Assembly (NCBI GenBank): GCA_934129945.1
Contig: CAKOXC010000005.1
Coordinates: 4,241 to 68,240, forward strand
Length of the DNA stretch: 64,000 nt
Direction: 5' to 3'
DNA from: an uncultured Bacilli bacterium
GTDB taxonomy: Bacteria; Bacillota_I; Bacilli_A; RF39; UBA660
This document shows, piece after piece, positions 8,584 to 16,340 of the stretch (positions within the stretch are counted from its first letter, which is position 1; each line of letters begins with the position of its first letter). Position numbers and translations under genes: made by a program. The notes beneath the pieces are model-generated. The model saw only the letters and a list, made by a program, of their open reading frames with translations, ran no database searches and was not told the DNA's origin.

Positions 8584-10694
8584 TATCTTTTAACCTCTAC
8601 CATTTCATAGTTTTCAAGGATATCTCCTTCTTTGATATCACTATAATTTTCTAACGTAATACCACATTCAAATCCCTTTTTAACTTCTTTAACAGTATCT
8701 TTTTCTCTTTGAATTGAAGCTATTTTTCCATCAAATATAACGATTCCATCTCTTATTACTCTAACATTTGCACCATTTTTCATGATTCCATCAGTAACAG
8801 ATACACCAGCAATATTTCCAACTTTTGAAAATTTAAATATTTTTCTTATTTCAGCTGTTCCTAAGATTTTTTCTTCAAATTCCGGATCTAACATACCTTT
8901 CATTGCAAGTTCCATCTCTTCAACAGCTTTGTATATTATTGTATAAAGTCTTATTTCAACGTTATATTCTTTAGCTATTTCTTTTGTAATGCTTGAAGGA
9001 CTAACATTAAATCCAATAATTATTGCATTTGAGGCATTAGCAAGTACTACATCACTTTCAGTTATTGTACCAATTCCGGATCTTATAACTTTAATTCTAA
9101 CACCTTCAACATCAATTTTTTCTAATGCATTTTTAACAGCCTCTTCGCTACCTCTTACATCAGCTTTTAATACAACATTTATTTCTTTCTGACCAGCATT
9201 GATTTTTGCAAACAAATCATCAAGCGATAATGTTTCTTTTTTATTTTTATTAGCTTTAACTATATCCGCTCTTTTTTCTGCGACATGTTTAGCTTCAGTT
9301 TCAGTTTCAAAAGCCATAAATTTATCACCAGCTATTGGATTGTCAGACAATCCAGTTATTTCCACAGGTGTAGATGGACCAGCCTCAACAATTGATTCAC
9401 CACGATCATTTTTCATAGTTCTAACTTTACCAAAAGCTGTTCCAACAACAATAGGATCACCTAATCTTAAAGTACCATTTTGAATTAAGATTGAAGCTAT
9501 TCCACCAATACTTTTATCAACTCTTGATTCTATTACAGAACCAATAGCGTATCTATTAGGATTTGCTCTTAAATTATTCATTTCACTAATTAAAGAGATT
9601 GTTTCAAGTAATGTTTCAACACCTTCACCAGTATGAGCAGAAATATTTACAAATGGATATTTTCCACCCCATTGCTCTGGAGTTATACCTATTTCAGCCA
9701 TTCCTGTCATAATCTTTTCAATATTAGCTTCTGGTTTATCAATTTTGTTAACTGCAACAATAATAGGAACATTTGCTGATAAAGCATGATCAACAGCTTC
9801 TTTTGTTTGAGGCATTACACCATCATCAGCGGCAACAATAATTATTACAATATCAGTTACACTTGCTCCTCTTGCACGCATTTCTGTAAAAGCGGCGTGA
9901 CCTGGTGTATCTATAAATGTTATTTTTTCACCGTCATGTTCAACTTGATAAGCACCTATGTGTTGAGTTATGCCACCAAATTCAGTTTCTGTAACTTTTG
10001 ATTTACGGATAAAGTCAAGTAATGTAGTTTTACCATGATCTACATGACCCATGATAGTAACAACTGGTGGTCTTTTTTGAAGATCTTCCTCTTTATCAAT
10101 TATTTCATATTCTTCAAAATTAGCAACATCTTGTGTTTCTTCTCTTTTTAAGTTCTTTTGATACTCAAGTGCTATTAATTCAGCATTATCATAATCAATT
10201 GATTGATTAACACTTACCATTAACCCTAAACCAATTAATTTTTTAATAATTTCTGAACTAGCAACTTTTAATTCTTCTGCAAGTTCACCAACTGTCATTC
10301 CAGCTTTGTATAAAATAATAGTCTCATCAATAGCATTTTTTGATAATTTATCTTTATTTTTATACATTTGCTTTCTTTTATTCATGTATTCTTCTTTTGA
10401 ATTTTGAATGCTTGAACGTTTTTTTAATTTTTGTTTAGAATTTGAATCATTTATTGTTTTAATATTTGAAGATTCCATAATATCATCAACTGCTTCATCA
10501 ATTACATCCTCTTCATCTAATGTTACATCTGCTTCAGTAGAAATTAAATTCATTGCATAATCTAAGTTTATTACATCGTCATCAGATAAATCATCTGATG
10601 CATTAGAAACTTCTATTCCTAACTCTTCACATTTTTTTAATACTTCTGCAACTGATATGTTCATACTTTCTGCATATTCTTTAACACTCATCAT
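8583..10694 (-). CDS. infB: Translation initiation factor IF-2
   Basis: GTPase that places fMet-tRNA on the 30S subunit and promotes subunit joining. Two N-terminal IF2N modules (about residues 1-50 and 120-170), then the G domain: GHVDHGKTT (about 215), DTPGHAAFT (about 262), NKID (about 319), followed by domains II-IV. 703 residues, at the short end because the linker region is compact. AGAAGGTG precedes ATG 10694. The ylxQ gene that usually sits between ylxR and infB is absent (19-bp gap). Confidence 0.97.
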   Translation of the reverse strand: MMSVKEYAESMNISVAEVLKKCEELGIEVSNASDDLSDDDVINLDYAMNLISTEADVTLDEEDVIDEAVDDIMESSNIKTINDSNSKQKLKKRSSIQNSKEEYMNKRKQMYKNKDKLSKNAIDETIILYKAGMTVGELAEELKVASSEIIKKLIGLGLMVSVNQSIDYDNAELIALEYQKNLKREETQDVANFEEYEIIDKEEDLQKRPPVVTIMGHVDHGKTTLLDFIRKSKVTETEFGGITQHIGAYQVEHDGEKITFIDTPGHAAFTEMRARGASVTDIVIIIVAADDGVMPQTKEAVDHALSANVPIIVAVNKIDKPEANIEKIMTGMAEIGITPEQWGGKYPFVNISAHTGEGVETLLETISLISEMNNLRANPNRYAIGSVIESRVDKSIGGIASILIQNGTLRLGDPIVVGTAFGKVRTMKNDRGESIVEAGPSTPVEITGLSDNPIAGDKFMAFETETEAKHVAEKRADIVKANKNKKETLSLDDLFAKINAGQKEINVVLKADVRGSEEAVKNALEKIDVEGVRIKVIRSGIGTITESDVVLANASNAIIIGFNVSPSSITKEIAKEYNVEIRLYTIIYKAVEEMELAMKGMLDPEFEEKILGTAEIRKIFKFSKVGNIAGVSVTDGIMKNGANVRVIRDGIVIFDGKIASIQREKDTVKEVKKGFECGITLENYSDIKEGDILENYEMVEVKR

Positions 10695-10713
10695 AATGAT
10701 GCACCTTCTTTCT

Positions 10714-10968
10714 TTATTTTACTATTTTTCTTAATTCGTCAAATACGTTATCATCGACTTTAACATTTAAAATTTTGTCTAAAATATGTTTTTCTTGAGC
10801 TTTATTTATTACTTCAAGATCTTTTTTTAGGTAAGCTCCTCTACCGTTAAGTTTTCCCGTTTCATCAACTACAACGTTTTGTTCTGGAGTTCTTACAATG
10901 CGAATTAAATCTTTTTTATCTAGTTTTTCTTTTGTTAAAACACATGTTCTTTGCGGTATTTTTTTCAT
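10714..10968 (-). CDS. ylxR: YlxR-family RNA-binding protein (RnpM-like)
   Basis: Small basic RNA-binding protein. In Bacillus the family member RnpM has been reported to bind RNase P RNA and modulate its activity. Shows the family's PQRTCVLTKEKLDKKDLIRIV, then the GRGAYLKK signature. Start at ATG 10968 because GGAGGT lies right before it; a longer frame to 11004 lacks an RBS. 84 residues, a normal length. Operon position between nusA and infB is canonical. Confidence 0.92.
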   Translation of the reverse strand: MKKIPQRTCVLTKEKLDKKDLIRIVRTPEQNVVVDETGKLNGRGAYLKKDLEVINKAQEKHILDKILNVKVDDNVFDELRKIVK

Positions 10969-10984
10969 TTTTATACCTCCACTA

Positions 10985-12106
10985 TTATTTATTTCCATCC
11001 TCATTTATTTGATTAAGAGTTTTAACTTCAATTTTATATTTTGTCAATCTACTAGCTAATTTTACATTAGTTCCTTTTTTACCAATAGCAAGTGATAATT
11101 GATCTTCTGGTACTATTGCTAAAGCTTCTTTTTTTGTTTCATCAAGAATATTTACTATGATATTTTTAGCTGGAGCTAAAGCATTTTGTATAAATTCTTG
11201 AGGATTTTCACTATAAAGTATTAAGTCTACTTTTTCACCATTAAGTTCTTTTAAAATACTTCCAATTCTTGAACCTTTTTCACCAATACAAGCACCAATA
11301 GCATCAACTCTTTCATTTGTAGAATAAACAGCTACTTTGCTTCTTATACCAGGTTCTCTTATTACTGAATATAACTCTATTGTACCATCTGCAAGTTCAG
11401 GTATTTCACTTTCAAATAATCTTTTTACAAATCCGTAATGTTTTCTTGATAATAAGATTAAAGGTCCTTTAGTTGTTGATTCTATTTTTGTAATATAAAC
11501 TTTTATTGAAGTTCCCATCTTTACAGTTTCGCCTGGAATCATTTCTGACTTTGGTAAAATACCTCTTGCTCTACCTAAATCAACATAATAATTTCTTGAA
11601 TCCTCCATTGCAAGGAATCCAACCATCATTTCGCCTTCTTTATCGGCAAATTCTTCCATAATGCTATTTCTTTCTGCTTCTCTTATTTTTTGAGTTACGA
11701 CTTGTTTAGCAGTACTTGCAGCTACACGTCCAAAATCTTTTGGTGTTACTTCTTTTTCAATTGTTTCACCAACTTTTATATTTGGAACCATTTTTTGAGC
11801 ATCTTCTAATAATATTTGAGCATCAATATTAATTGTTGGTGGAACATCGATTGTATTTCCTTCTTCATCAACTGTTTCACTACCCTCATCAATTTCGTCA
11901 ACTACTACTAAATAAGAAAATACTTTAATTTCTCCAGATTCTTTATTTATTTCAATTCTTACATTTGTTTTAGAATCATAATTTTTTTTGTAAGCTGCTG
12001 CTAGAGCTTGTTCCATAGCTTCAAACACTACTTCTTTACTAATATTTTTTTCTTCTACAATGTTATTTAATGCTTTAATAAATTCTTTACTATTCATTTT
12101 CTTCAT
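10985..12106 (-). CDS. nusA: Transcription elongation/termination factor NusA
   Basis: Binds RNA polymerase and nascent RNA to modulate pausing, termination and antitermination. 373 residues: N-terminal polymerase-binding domain (1-125), S1 domain (about 130-200, with GEMMVGFLAMEDSRNYYVDLG), then two KH domains (LSRKHYGFVKRLFESEIPE; GACIGEKGSRIGSI; LAIGKKGTNVKLASRL). No C-terminal acidic repeats, as usual for Firmicutes. The start may be ATG 12106 (RBS AGAGG only two bases away, overlapping rimP) or ATG 12097; I cannot decide. Confidence 0.96.
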   Translation of the reverse strand: MKKMNSKEFIKALNNIVEEKNISKEVVFEAMEQALAAAYKKNYDSKTNVRIEINKESGEIKVFSYLVVVDEIDEGSETVDEEGNTIDVPPTINIDAQILLEDAQKMVPNIKVGETIEKEVTPKDFGRVAASTAKQVVTQKIREAERNSIMEEFADKEGEMMVGFLAMEDSRNYYVDLGRARGILPKSEMIPGETVKMGTSIKVYITKIESTTKGPLILLSRKHYGFVKRLFESEIPELADGTIELYSVIREPGIRSKVAVYSTNERVDAIGACIGEKGSRIGSILKELNGEKVDLILYSENPQEFIQNALAPAKNIIVNILDETKKEALAIVPEDQLSLAIGKKGTNVKLASRLTKYKIEVKTLNQINEDGNK

Positions 12107-12356
12107 TACCTCTTTCTTTACTTGAAATATCTAAAATATATTCTTCTTTTATAAGATCCAAATCATCGATTATTGGATTAATAATATTTGTTGCTTCTAC
12201 AATAGTATCTAAATCAAGTCCATTAATTTTATCTAAAAAAATTTTTAAATAATAATAATTTCCTTCCTTTTCCCACAAAACAGAATCAACAATTATATCC
12301 ATTTTTTTCATTGGTTCTTCAATGTTATTTCTTATTTCTTTTAAAATTTTATCCAT
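12090..12356 (-). CDS. rimP: Ribosome maturation factor RimP, N-terminal domain only
   Basis: RimP acts in 30S assembly. This copy is only 88 residues against about 150 normally. It has the N-terminal alpha/beta domain with NYYYLKIFLDKINGLDLDTIV and ends at EYILDISSKERGNEENE, exactly where the usual SSPGLxRPL junction leads into the C-terminal SH3-like domain. That domain is missing, and no remnant exists because nusA begins within the last codons. Start ATG 12356 follows GAGAGGAGC; the longer frame to 12398 runs through the leader hairpin. Identity rests on position and the N-domain pattern. Confidence 0.82.
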   Translation of the reverse strand: MDKILKEIRNNIEEPMKKMDIIVDSVLWEKEGNYYYLKIFLDKINGLDLDTIVEATNIINPIIDDLDLIKEEYILDISSKERGNEENE

Positions 12357-12365
12357 AATGCTCCT

Positions 12366-12400
12366 CTCATTAATAAAAGTGGGATTATTATGTCCCACTT
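12366..12400 (-). promoter_or_regulatory. Leader hairpin/attenuator upstream of rimP-nusA operon
   Basis: Eight-bp perfect stem (12377-12384 with 12393-12400), 8-base loop, followed on the minus strand by an imperfect U tract (TTTTATT) and lying between promoter and rimP RBS. It has the form of a weak, NusA-sensitive terminator. In Bacillus subtilis NusA autoregulates this operon by leader termination; the same role here is inferred. Confidence 0.5.
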
Positions 12401-12414
12401 AAATCTGTAAATGT

Positions 12415-12453
12415 ATTATATCATATTATATTCATTTGTGCTATTTTTTTGAA
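12415..12453 (-). promoter_or_regulatory. Promoter of the rimP operon
   Basis: Two TATAAT hexamers on the minus strand (12425-12430 and 12415-12420). The upstream one has TTCAAA 17 bp before it. Both fire toward the leader hairpin and rimP. Confidence 0.45.
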
Positions 12454-12542
12454 TTTTTATATTTTTTTTGAAAAATTTGCTTTTAAAAAAAGGAAATGAG
12501 ACATTTTTTTGTAATAAGATAGTAGAAGGGAGATTTTTCAAA

Positions 12543-13283
12543 ATGAAGAACGAAATAAATGAATTGATAAAAAAATATGTTATACTAAAAAAAGAAGGTT
12601 ATATTAAGTCACATGTTCCATATAAAAATGGTGCAGGCATTACTTTGGAAAATTTATTAGGTTCAAGTGGAGCTGATTTTTGTATTCCAGATTACAATGG
12701 AATTGAAATAAAAGCAATTAGGGATTATCCATATGCTGAATTTGATTTAGTAAACATAAGTCCTGATGGTAGTCATTATTATCCGTCGCAATGGATTGCA
12801 AATAATTTTGGCTATCCTGATAAAGATTTTAAAGACATAAAAATTTTTAAAGGGAATATAAATGCTGTAAGATTGACGAAAATAGGATTATTTTATTATT
12901 TCAAATTAAGAATAGATAGAACTTTAAAAAAAGTTTTTATTCAAGTTTTTAAATATAATAAAGAATTTATTAATGAAGACATTTATTGGGATTTTGATTC
13001 AATTGAAAAAAAATTAAATCAAAAATTAAAGTATCTGGCACTTTTTAATGTAAAAAAATTATATTCAAATAATTCATACTATTATTTTTATGAAAAAATG
13101 AATATATATACTTTAAATAATTTTGAATATTTTTTAAATTCTCTAGAAAATGGAAAAATATTTGTAACTTTTAAAACAGGTGTTTTTAAAAGCGGAAAGT
13201 ATATTGGACATTTTCAAGATCATGGCACAGCTTTTAGAATTACAAAAAATAATATAGAATCCTTATTTAAAAAAATTTATTAA
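12543..13283 (+). CDS. Orphan restriction-endonuclease-like protein (MvaI/BcnI or Sau3AI/MutH type)
   Basis: Likely DNA endonuclease of the PD-(D/E)XK fold. The segment NGAGITLENLLG (residues 29-40, E36) followed by D50 in IPDYNG and E55-x-K57 in GIEIKA matches the E...D-x(4)-ExK active site of MvaI/BcnI and MutH/Sau3AI relatives. A later basic region (FRITKNN) closes the protein. Start at ATG 12543 because AAGGGAGA lies upstream; the longer frame from 12468 lacks an RBS. 246 residues. No methyltransferase or specificity gene lies beside it, so it is not a complete restriction-modification pair here. A nicking repair-type role is possible. Confidence 0.65.
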   Translation: MKNEINELIKKYVILKKEGYIKSHVPYKNGAGITLENLLGSSGADFCIPDYNGIEIKAIRDYPYAEFDLVNISPDGSHYYPSQWIANNFGYPDKDFKDIKIFKGNINAVRLTKIGLFYYFKLRIDRTLKKVFIQVFKYNKEFINEDIYWDFDSIEKKLNQKLKYLALFNVKKLYSNNSYYYFYEKMNIYTLNNFEYFLNSLENGKIFVTFKTGVFKSGKYIGHFQDHGTAFRITKNNIESLFKKIY

Positions 13284-13314
13284 TCCAAGGGAGTCGCAAT
13301 TTATTTTATTCAAA

Positions 13315-13335
13315 ATAAAAAAACTCCGAAGAGTT
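13315..13335 (-). terminator. Terminator after tRNA-Pro
   Basis: On the minus strand AACTC-TTCG-GAGTT (UUCG tetraloop) is followed by a T run, closing the Arg-Pro tRNA operon. It also lies past the nuclease gene that converges on it. Confidence 0.8.
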
Positions 13336-13346
13336 AATTACTAAAA

Positions 13347-13423
13347 TGGTCGAGAAGACAGGATTCGAACCTGCGACCCCTTGGTCCCAAACCAAGTGCA
13401 CTACCAAGCTGTGCTACTTCTCG
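13347..13423 (-). tRNA. tRNA-Pro (anticodon TGG)
   Basis: Cloverleaf on the minus strand with acceptor CGAGAAG/CTTCTCG, GGTTCGAATCC T arm, anticodon loop TTTGGGA (TGG) and an encoded CCA. Second gene of a two-tRNA operon with tRNA-Arg. Confidence 0.97.
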
Positions 13424-13469
13424 ATATACAATATTATAGCACTTTTTTTTAATAATGCTACAAAAAATA

Positions 13470-13546
13470 TGGTGCGCCCAAAGGGAGTCGAACCCCTAAC
13501 CTTTAGATCCGTAGTCTAACGCTCTATCCAATTGAGCTATGAGCGC
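13470..13546 (-). tRNA. tRNA-Arg (anticodon ACG)
   Basis: Acceptor GCGCTCA pairs with TGGGCGC; anticodon stem TTAGA/TCTAA encloses CTACGGA, anticodon ACG, whose A34 is normally deaminated to inosine. CCA is encoded. Transcribed from the promoter at 13567-13595. Confidence 0.97.
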
Positions 13547-13566
13547 ATCTCATCAAGCGCAACTAA

Positions 13567-13595
13567 ATTATATAATATAAAAAAACAAATTGCAA
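13567..13595 (-). promoter_or_regulatory. Promoter of the Arg-Pro tRNA operon
   Basis: Minus-strand TTGCAA (13590-13595), 17-bp spacer, TATAAT (13567-13572), ending about 20 bases before tRNA-Arg. Confidence 0.8.
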
Positions 13596-13608
13596 GTTTT
13601 TTATATTA

Positions 13609-13739
13609 ATTTGCATAATTTATTCCAATTGCTTTATTGACAACATGAACCCAGTTATGATTTCACAGCTGAAGCACCTTCTATTAAAAAATAAAAAATA
13701 AACTTAATATGCAAATCATTACTGCCTATTGTCAATAAA
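13609..13739. repeat. Interleaved inverted repeats between two tRNA operons
   Basis: ATTTGCATA (13609-13617) pairs with TATGCAAAT (13708-13716), and TTTATTGACAA (13633-13643) with TTGTCAATAAA (13729-13739). The two pairs interleave rather than nest. No ORF is present and no known RNA was recognised. Confidence 0.4.
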
Positions 13740-13760
13740 TTTTCTCGGCATAAAATATAA

Positions 13761-13782
13761 AAAACTCAGTTACCTGAGTTAA
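13761..13782 (-). terminator. Terminator after the five-tRNA operon
   Basis: AACTCAG (13763-13769) pairs with CTGAGTT (13774-13780), with a T run following on the minus strand after tRNA-Lys. Confidence 0.75.
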
Positions 13783-13791
13783 TTTTTAAGA

Positions 13792-13867
13792 TGGTGTCCC
13801 GCCCGAGATTCGAACTCGGGACCCTTTGATTAAAAGTCAAATGCTCTACCAGCTGAGCTAACGGGAC
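13792..13867 (-). tRNA. tRNA-Lys (anticodon TTT)
   Basis: Acceptor GTCCCGT/GCGGGAC; anticodon loop CTTTTAA; CCA encoded. Last gene of the Val-Thr-Tyr-Gln-Lys operon. Confidence 0.97.
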
Positions 13868-13877
13868 AAAAACATGA

Positions 13878-13953
13878 TGGCTGCCTCGGATGGACTCGAA
13901 CCATCGGAATGTCAGAGTCAAAGTCTGATGCCTTACCACTTGGCTACGAGGCA
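13878..13953 (-). tRNA. tRNA-Gln (anticodon TTG)
   Basis: Acceptor TGCCTCG/CGAGGCA, discriminator G, encoded CCA; anticodon loop CTTTGAC between TCAGA and TCTGA. Confidence 0.96.
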
Positions 13954-13960
13954 TTAAGAA

Positions 13961-14044
13961 TGGTGGAGGAACATAGATTCGAACTATGGAACCCGAAGGA
14001 ACAGATTTACAGTCTGCCGCGTTTGACCACTTCGCTATTCCTCC
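13961..14044 (-). tRNA. tRNA-Tyr (anticodon GTA)
   Basis: Class II tRNA with a long variable arm, acceptor GGAGGAA/TTCCTCC, anticodon loop CTGTAAA, CCA encoded. Confidence 0.97.
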
Positions 14045-14049
14045 AAATA

Positions 14050-14125
14050 TGGTGCCGACTGAGGGAATCGAACCCCCAACCTACTGATTACAAGTCAGTT
14101 GCGCTACCAATTACGCTAAGTCGGC
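14050..14125 (-). tRNA. tRNA-Thr (anticodon TGT)
   Basis: Acceptor GCCGACT/AGTCGGC, anticodon loop CTTGTAA, CCA encoded. Confidence 0.97.
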
Positions 14126-14134
14126 AAACTAAAA

Positions 14135-14211
14135 TGGTGGGCGCTATAGGACTCGAACCTATGACCCCTTGCTTGTAAGGCAAGTGCTCTAACCAACTGA
14201 GCTAAGCGCCC
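14135..14211 (-). tRNA. tRNA-Val (anticodon TAC)
   Basis: Acceptor GGGCGCT/AGCGCCC, anticodon loop CTTACAA, CCA encoded. First gene of the five-tRNA operon. Confidence 0.97.
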
Positions 14212-14229
14212 ATGCACTGGACATGTTTA

Positions 14230-14258
14230 ACTATACCAGGAAGTGTTTAACATGTCAA
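14230..14258 (-). promoter_or_regulatory. Strong promoter of the five-tRNA operon
   Basis: Minus-strand TTGACA (14253-14258), 17-bp spacer, TATAGT (14230-14235), about 20 bases ahead of tRNA-Val. An imperfect ACATGTT/AACATGT inverted repeat (14221-14255) overlaps it. The remaining bases to 14497 are AT-rich and hold only an imperfect TAATCGTTT/AAACGATTA hairpin. Confidence 0.85.
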
Positions 14259-14497
14259 GTGTTTCTTTTAATTTTTTTTAAAATTTCATATTTTTCTATT
14301 TCTGATTTAAAATTTAAATCATTTTTGTATGTTTTAAAATTTTTAACTTTATGTTGAGAAAATCTATTTGAATCAGGCAAATATTTTTAGTAATAATCGT
14401 TTGGAATTGTTTTTAATAAAACGATTACAATAAGCAAAAATGAAAATTTTGGGTCCCTAATTCAAATAGAGGAATTGAAATAAATTAAAAATTTATA

Positions 14498-16336
14498 TTA
14501 TGACTCAACAAAATATTTTTCATACCAAATTAGGAAAATGAAAATATTATAAATTAACCTTCCATTATTCTCTTCATTTTTATAATGCTTTTCTAAAAGT
14601 TCATTAATATAATTTTTATCAAAAAATTCACCAACATATTCTTTATTAAACATCTCTTTTACTTTAGAATAATATTTTTTTTCTCTTATCCATTTAGAAA
14701 ATGGTACAGGAAATCCTAATTTTCTTCTTTTAGACCATTCTTCAGGGATCTTTTCATTAGCTATTTTTCTAAACATAAATTTAGTTTGTTTATCTCTTAC
14801 TTGATACTTTGTTGGAATTGTTTTTGCAAATTTAAACACTTCTTTATCCAACAGTGGAACTCTAAGTTCAATTGAATTAGCCATTGTCATTTTATCAGCT
14901 TTTAATAAAATATCTTGAGGCAACCAGAAAAACATATCAATATACATTTTTTTAGTAATCTCATTTTTACCTTTAACTTTGTCATAATAAGGCTTTAATA
15001 CATCTCTTATCTTCATATCATCTTTTAAGTCATCACACAAAACCTTATTAATTTCTTTTTCTTCAAATAAGCTCCCATGTCCAATATATCTTTCTTCAAT
15101 TGGCTTTCCATATAGTTTTAAAGTATTTTGGCCTGGAAAATGAGGAAATTGTCTTGCAACAAAAGCAATAAATTGTCTTATAAATAATGGAACATATCTA
15201 TAAATTTTTAAAATTGTTGGTTCATTATATTCGTTATAACCCGCAAACATTTCATCAGAACCTTCTCCAGACAATACAACTTTTACCTGTTTTCTTGCCA
15301 ATTCTGAAAGAAAATATAACGGAACTGTAGATAAATTTGCATGTGGCTCATCCGTATGATATTGAACTATTGGCAAGGCATTAAAGAAATCATCACTACT
15401 TATATGCTTTTGATAATTTTTAATTTTTAACATTTTTGATAACTCTTTTGCATATTCAGTTTCATCAAATCCAGCTTCACTAAATCCGACTGAAAAAGTT
15501 TTATCTGGCTTTGCTACACTTACAACATACGAAGAATCAACTCCTCCAGAAAGGTAAGAACCTACTTCAACATCAGATGTCATTTGATGATATTTAATAG
15601 AATCTTCTAATATATTTTGTAATTCCTTTTTTAAAGAATTAAATGATTTTTTTGATTTTTTAAAATCTATATTAAAAAACTCTTTTATTTCTAACTTATT
15701 ATTTTTATATATAAAATAATGTCCTGGTTTTAATTTAAATACATTCTTAAAAAATGTTTCTTCAAAAACAGAATATTGGAAAATTAAGTACATTTTTAAA
15801 GCTTTTTTATTTACTTCCTTCTTAAAATCAGGATGCGCTAAAAATGCTTTTATTTCTGAAGCAAACATAAAATTATCTTTTTCTTTATAATAATATAAAG
15901 GTTTAATTCCAAAATGATCCCTTGCACCTACTAACTCATTTTTTTCTTTATCATAAATAACAAATGCAAACATTCCTCTTAATTTTTCAAATAATTTAGT
16001 TCCATACTCTTCATATCCATGAAGTATTACTTCCGTATCAGTTTCAGTTCTAAATTTATGGCCTTTTTGTAAAAGTACATTTTTTATTTCTTTATAATTG
16101 TAAATTTCACCATTAAATACAATAACTTTTGATTTGTCCTCGTTATAAATAGGCTGAGTTCCCTTATCGCTCAAATCGATAATAGAAAGTCTTCTATGGC
16201 CTAAAGATACTACAGAATCATTATAATAACCTGCAGCGTCTGGTCCTCTATGAGCTATTTTATCAGCCATATCTTTTATTATTTTTTCTTTTTTTGATTT
16301 AGGTTTATTATCAACAAATCCTACTATTCCACACAT
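14498..16336 (-). CDS. asnB: Glutamine-dependent asparagine synthase-like amidotransferase (AsnB/AsnH)
   Basis: Two-domain enzyme that takes ammonia from glutamine and amidates an adenylated carboxylate. The N-terminal Ntn glutaminase begins MCGIVGF with Cys2 as nucleophile, HRGPD and FNGEIYNY; the C-terminal PP-loop ATP domain has YLSGGVDSS and GEGSDEMFAGY. 612 residues is normal. It lies four bases after an ATP-grasp ligase and downstream of a racemase, the company kept by AsnH of lactococci and enterococci, which amidates D-Asp in the peptidoglycan cross-bridge. Free L-asparagine synthesis is the alternative. Confidence 0.93.
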   Translation of the reverse strand: MCGIVGFVDNKPKSKKEKIIKDMADKIAHRGPDAAGYYNDSVVSLGHRRLSIIDLSDKGTQPIYNEDKSKVIVFNGEIYNYKEIKNVLLQKGHKFRTETDTEVILHGYEEYGTKLFEKLRGMFAFVIYDKEKNELVGARDHFGIKPLYYYKEKDNFMFASEIKAFLAHPDFKKEVNKKALKMYLIFQYSVFEETFFKNVFKLKPGHYFIYKNNKLEIKEFFNIDFKKSKKSFNSLKKELQNILEDSIKYHQMTSDVEVGSYLSGGVDSSYVVSVAKPDKTFSVGFSEAGFDETEYAKELSKMLKIKNYQKHISSDDFFNALPIVQYHTDEPHANLSTVPLYFLSELARKQVKVVLSGEGSDEMFAGYNEYNEPTILKIYRYVPLFIRQFIAFVARQFPHFPGQNTLKLYGKPIEERYIGHGSLFEEKEINKVLCDDLKDDMKIRDVLKPYYDKVKGKNEITKKMYIDMFFWLPQDILLKADKMTMANSIELRVPLLDKEVFKFAKTIPTKYQVRDKQTKFMFRKIANEKIPEEWSKRRKLGFPVPFSKWIREKKYYSKVKEMFNKEYVGEFFDKNYINELLEKHYKNEENNGRLIYNIFIFLIWYEKYFVES

Positions 16337-16340
16337 GTAA

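Noticed and set aside
8989..10001. Three plus-strand ORFs inside infB
   Set aside because: They are antisense frames of a highly conserved gene.
13766..14178. Two ORFs across the tRNA cluster (62 and 89 residues)
   Set aside because: They are translations of tRNA genes in one direction or the other; the cloverleaves fully explain the sequence.
14221..14255. ACATGTT inverted repeat at the tRNA promoter as an operator
   Set aside because: Imperfect, single occurrence, and strong tRNA promoters rarely have repressors.
14380..14470. Possible T-box or riboswitch near asnB
   Set aside because: It lies after the asnB gene in its direction of transcription, and the GGGACCC is not in a T-box context.
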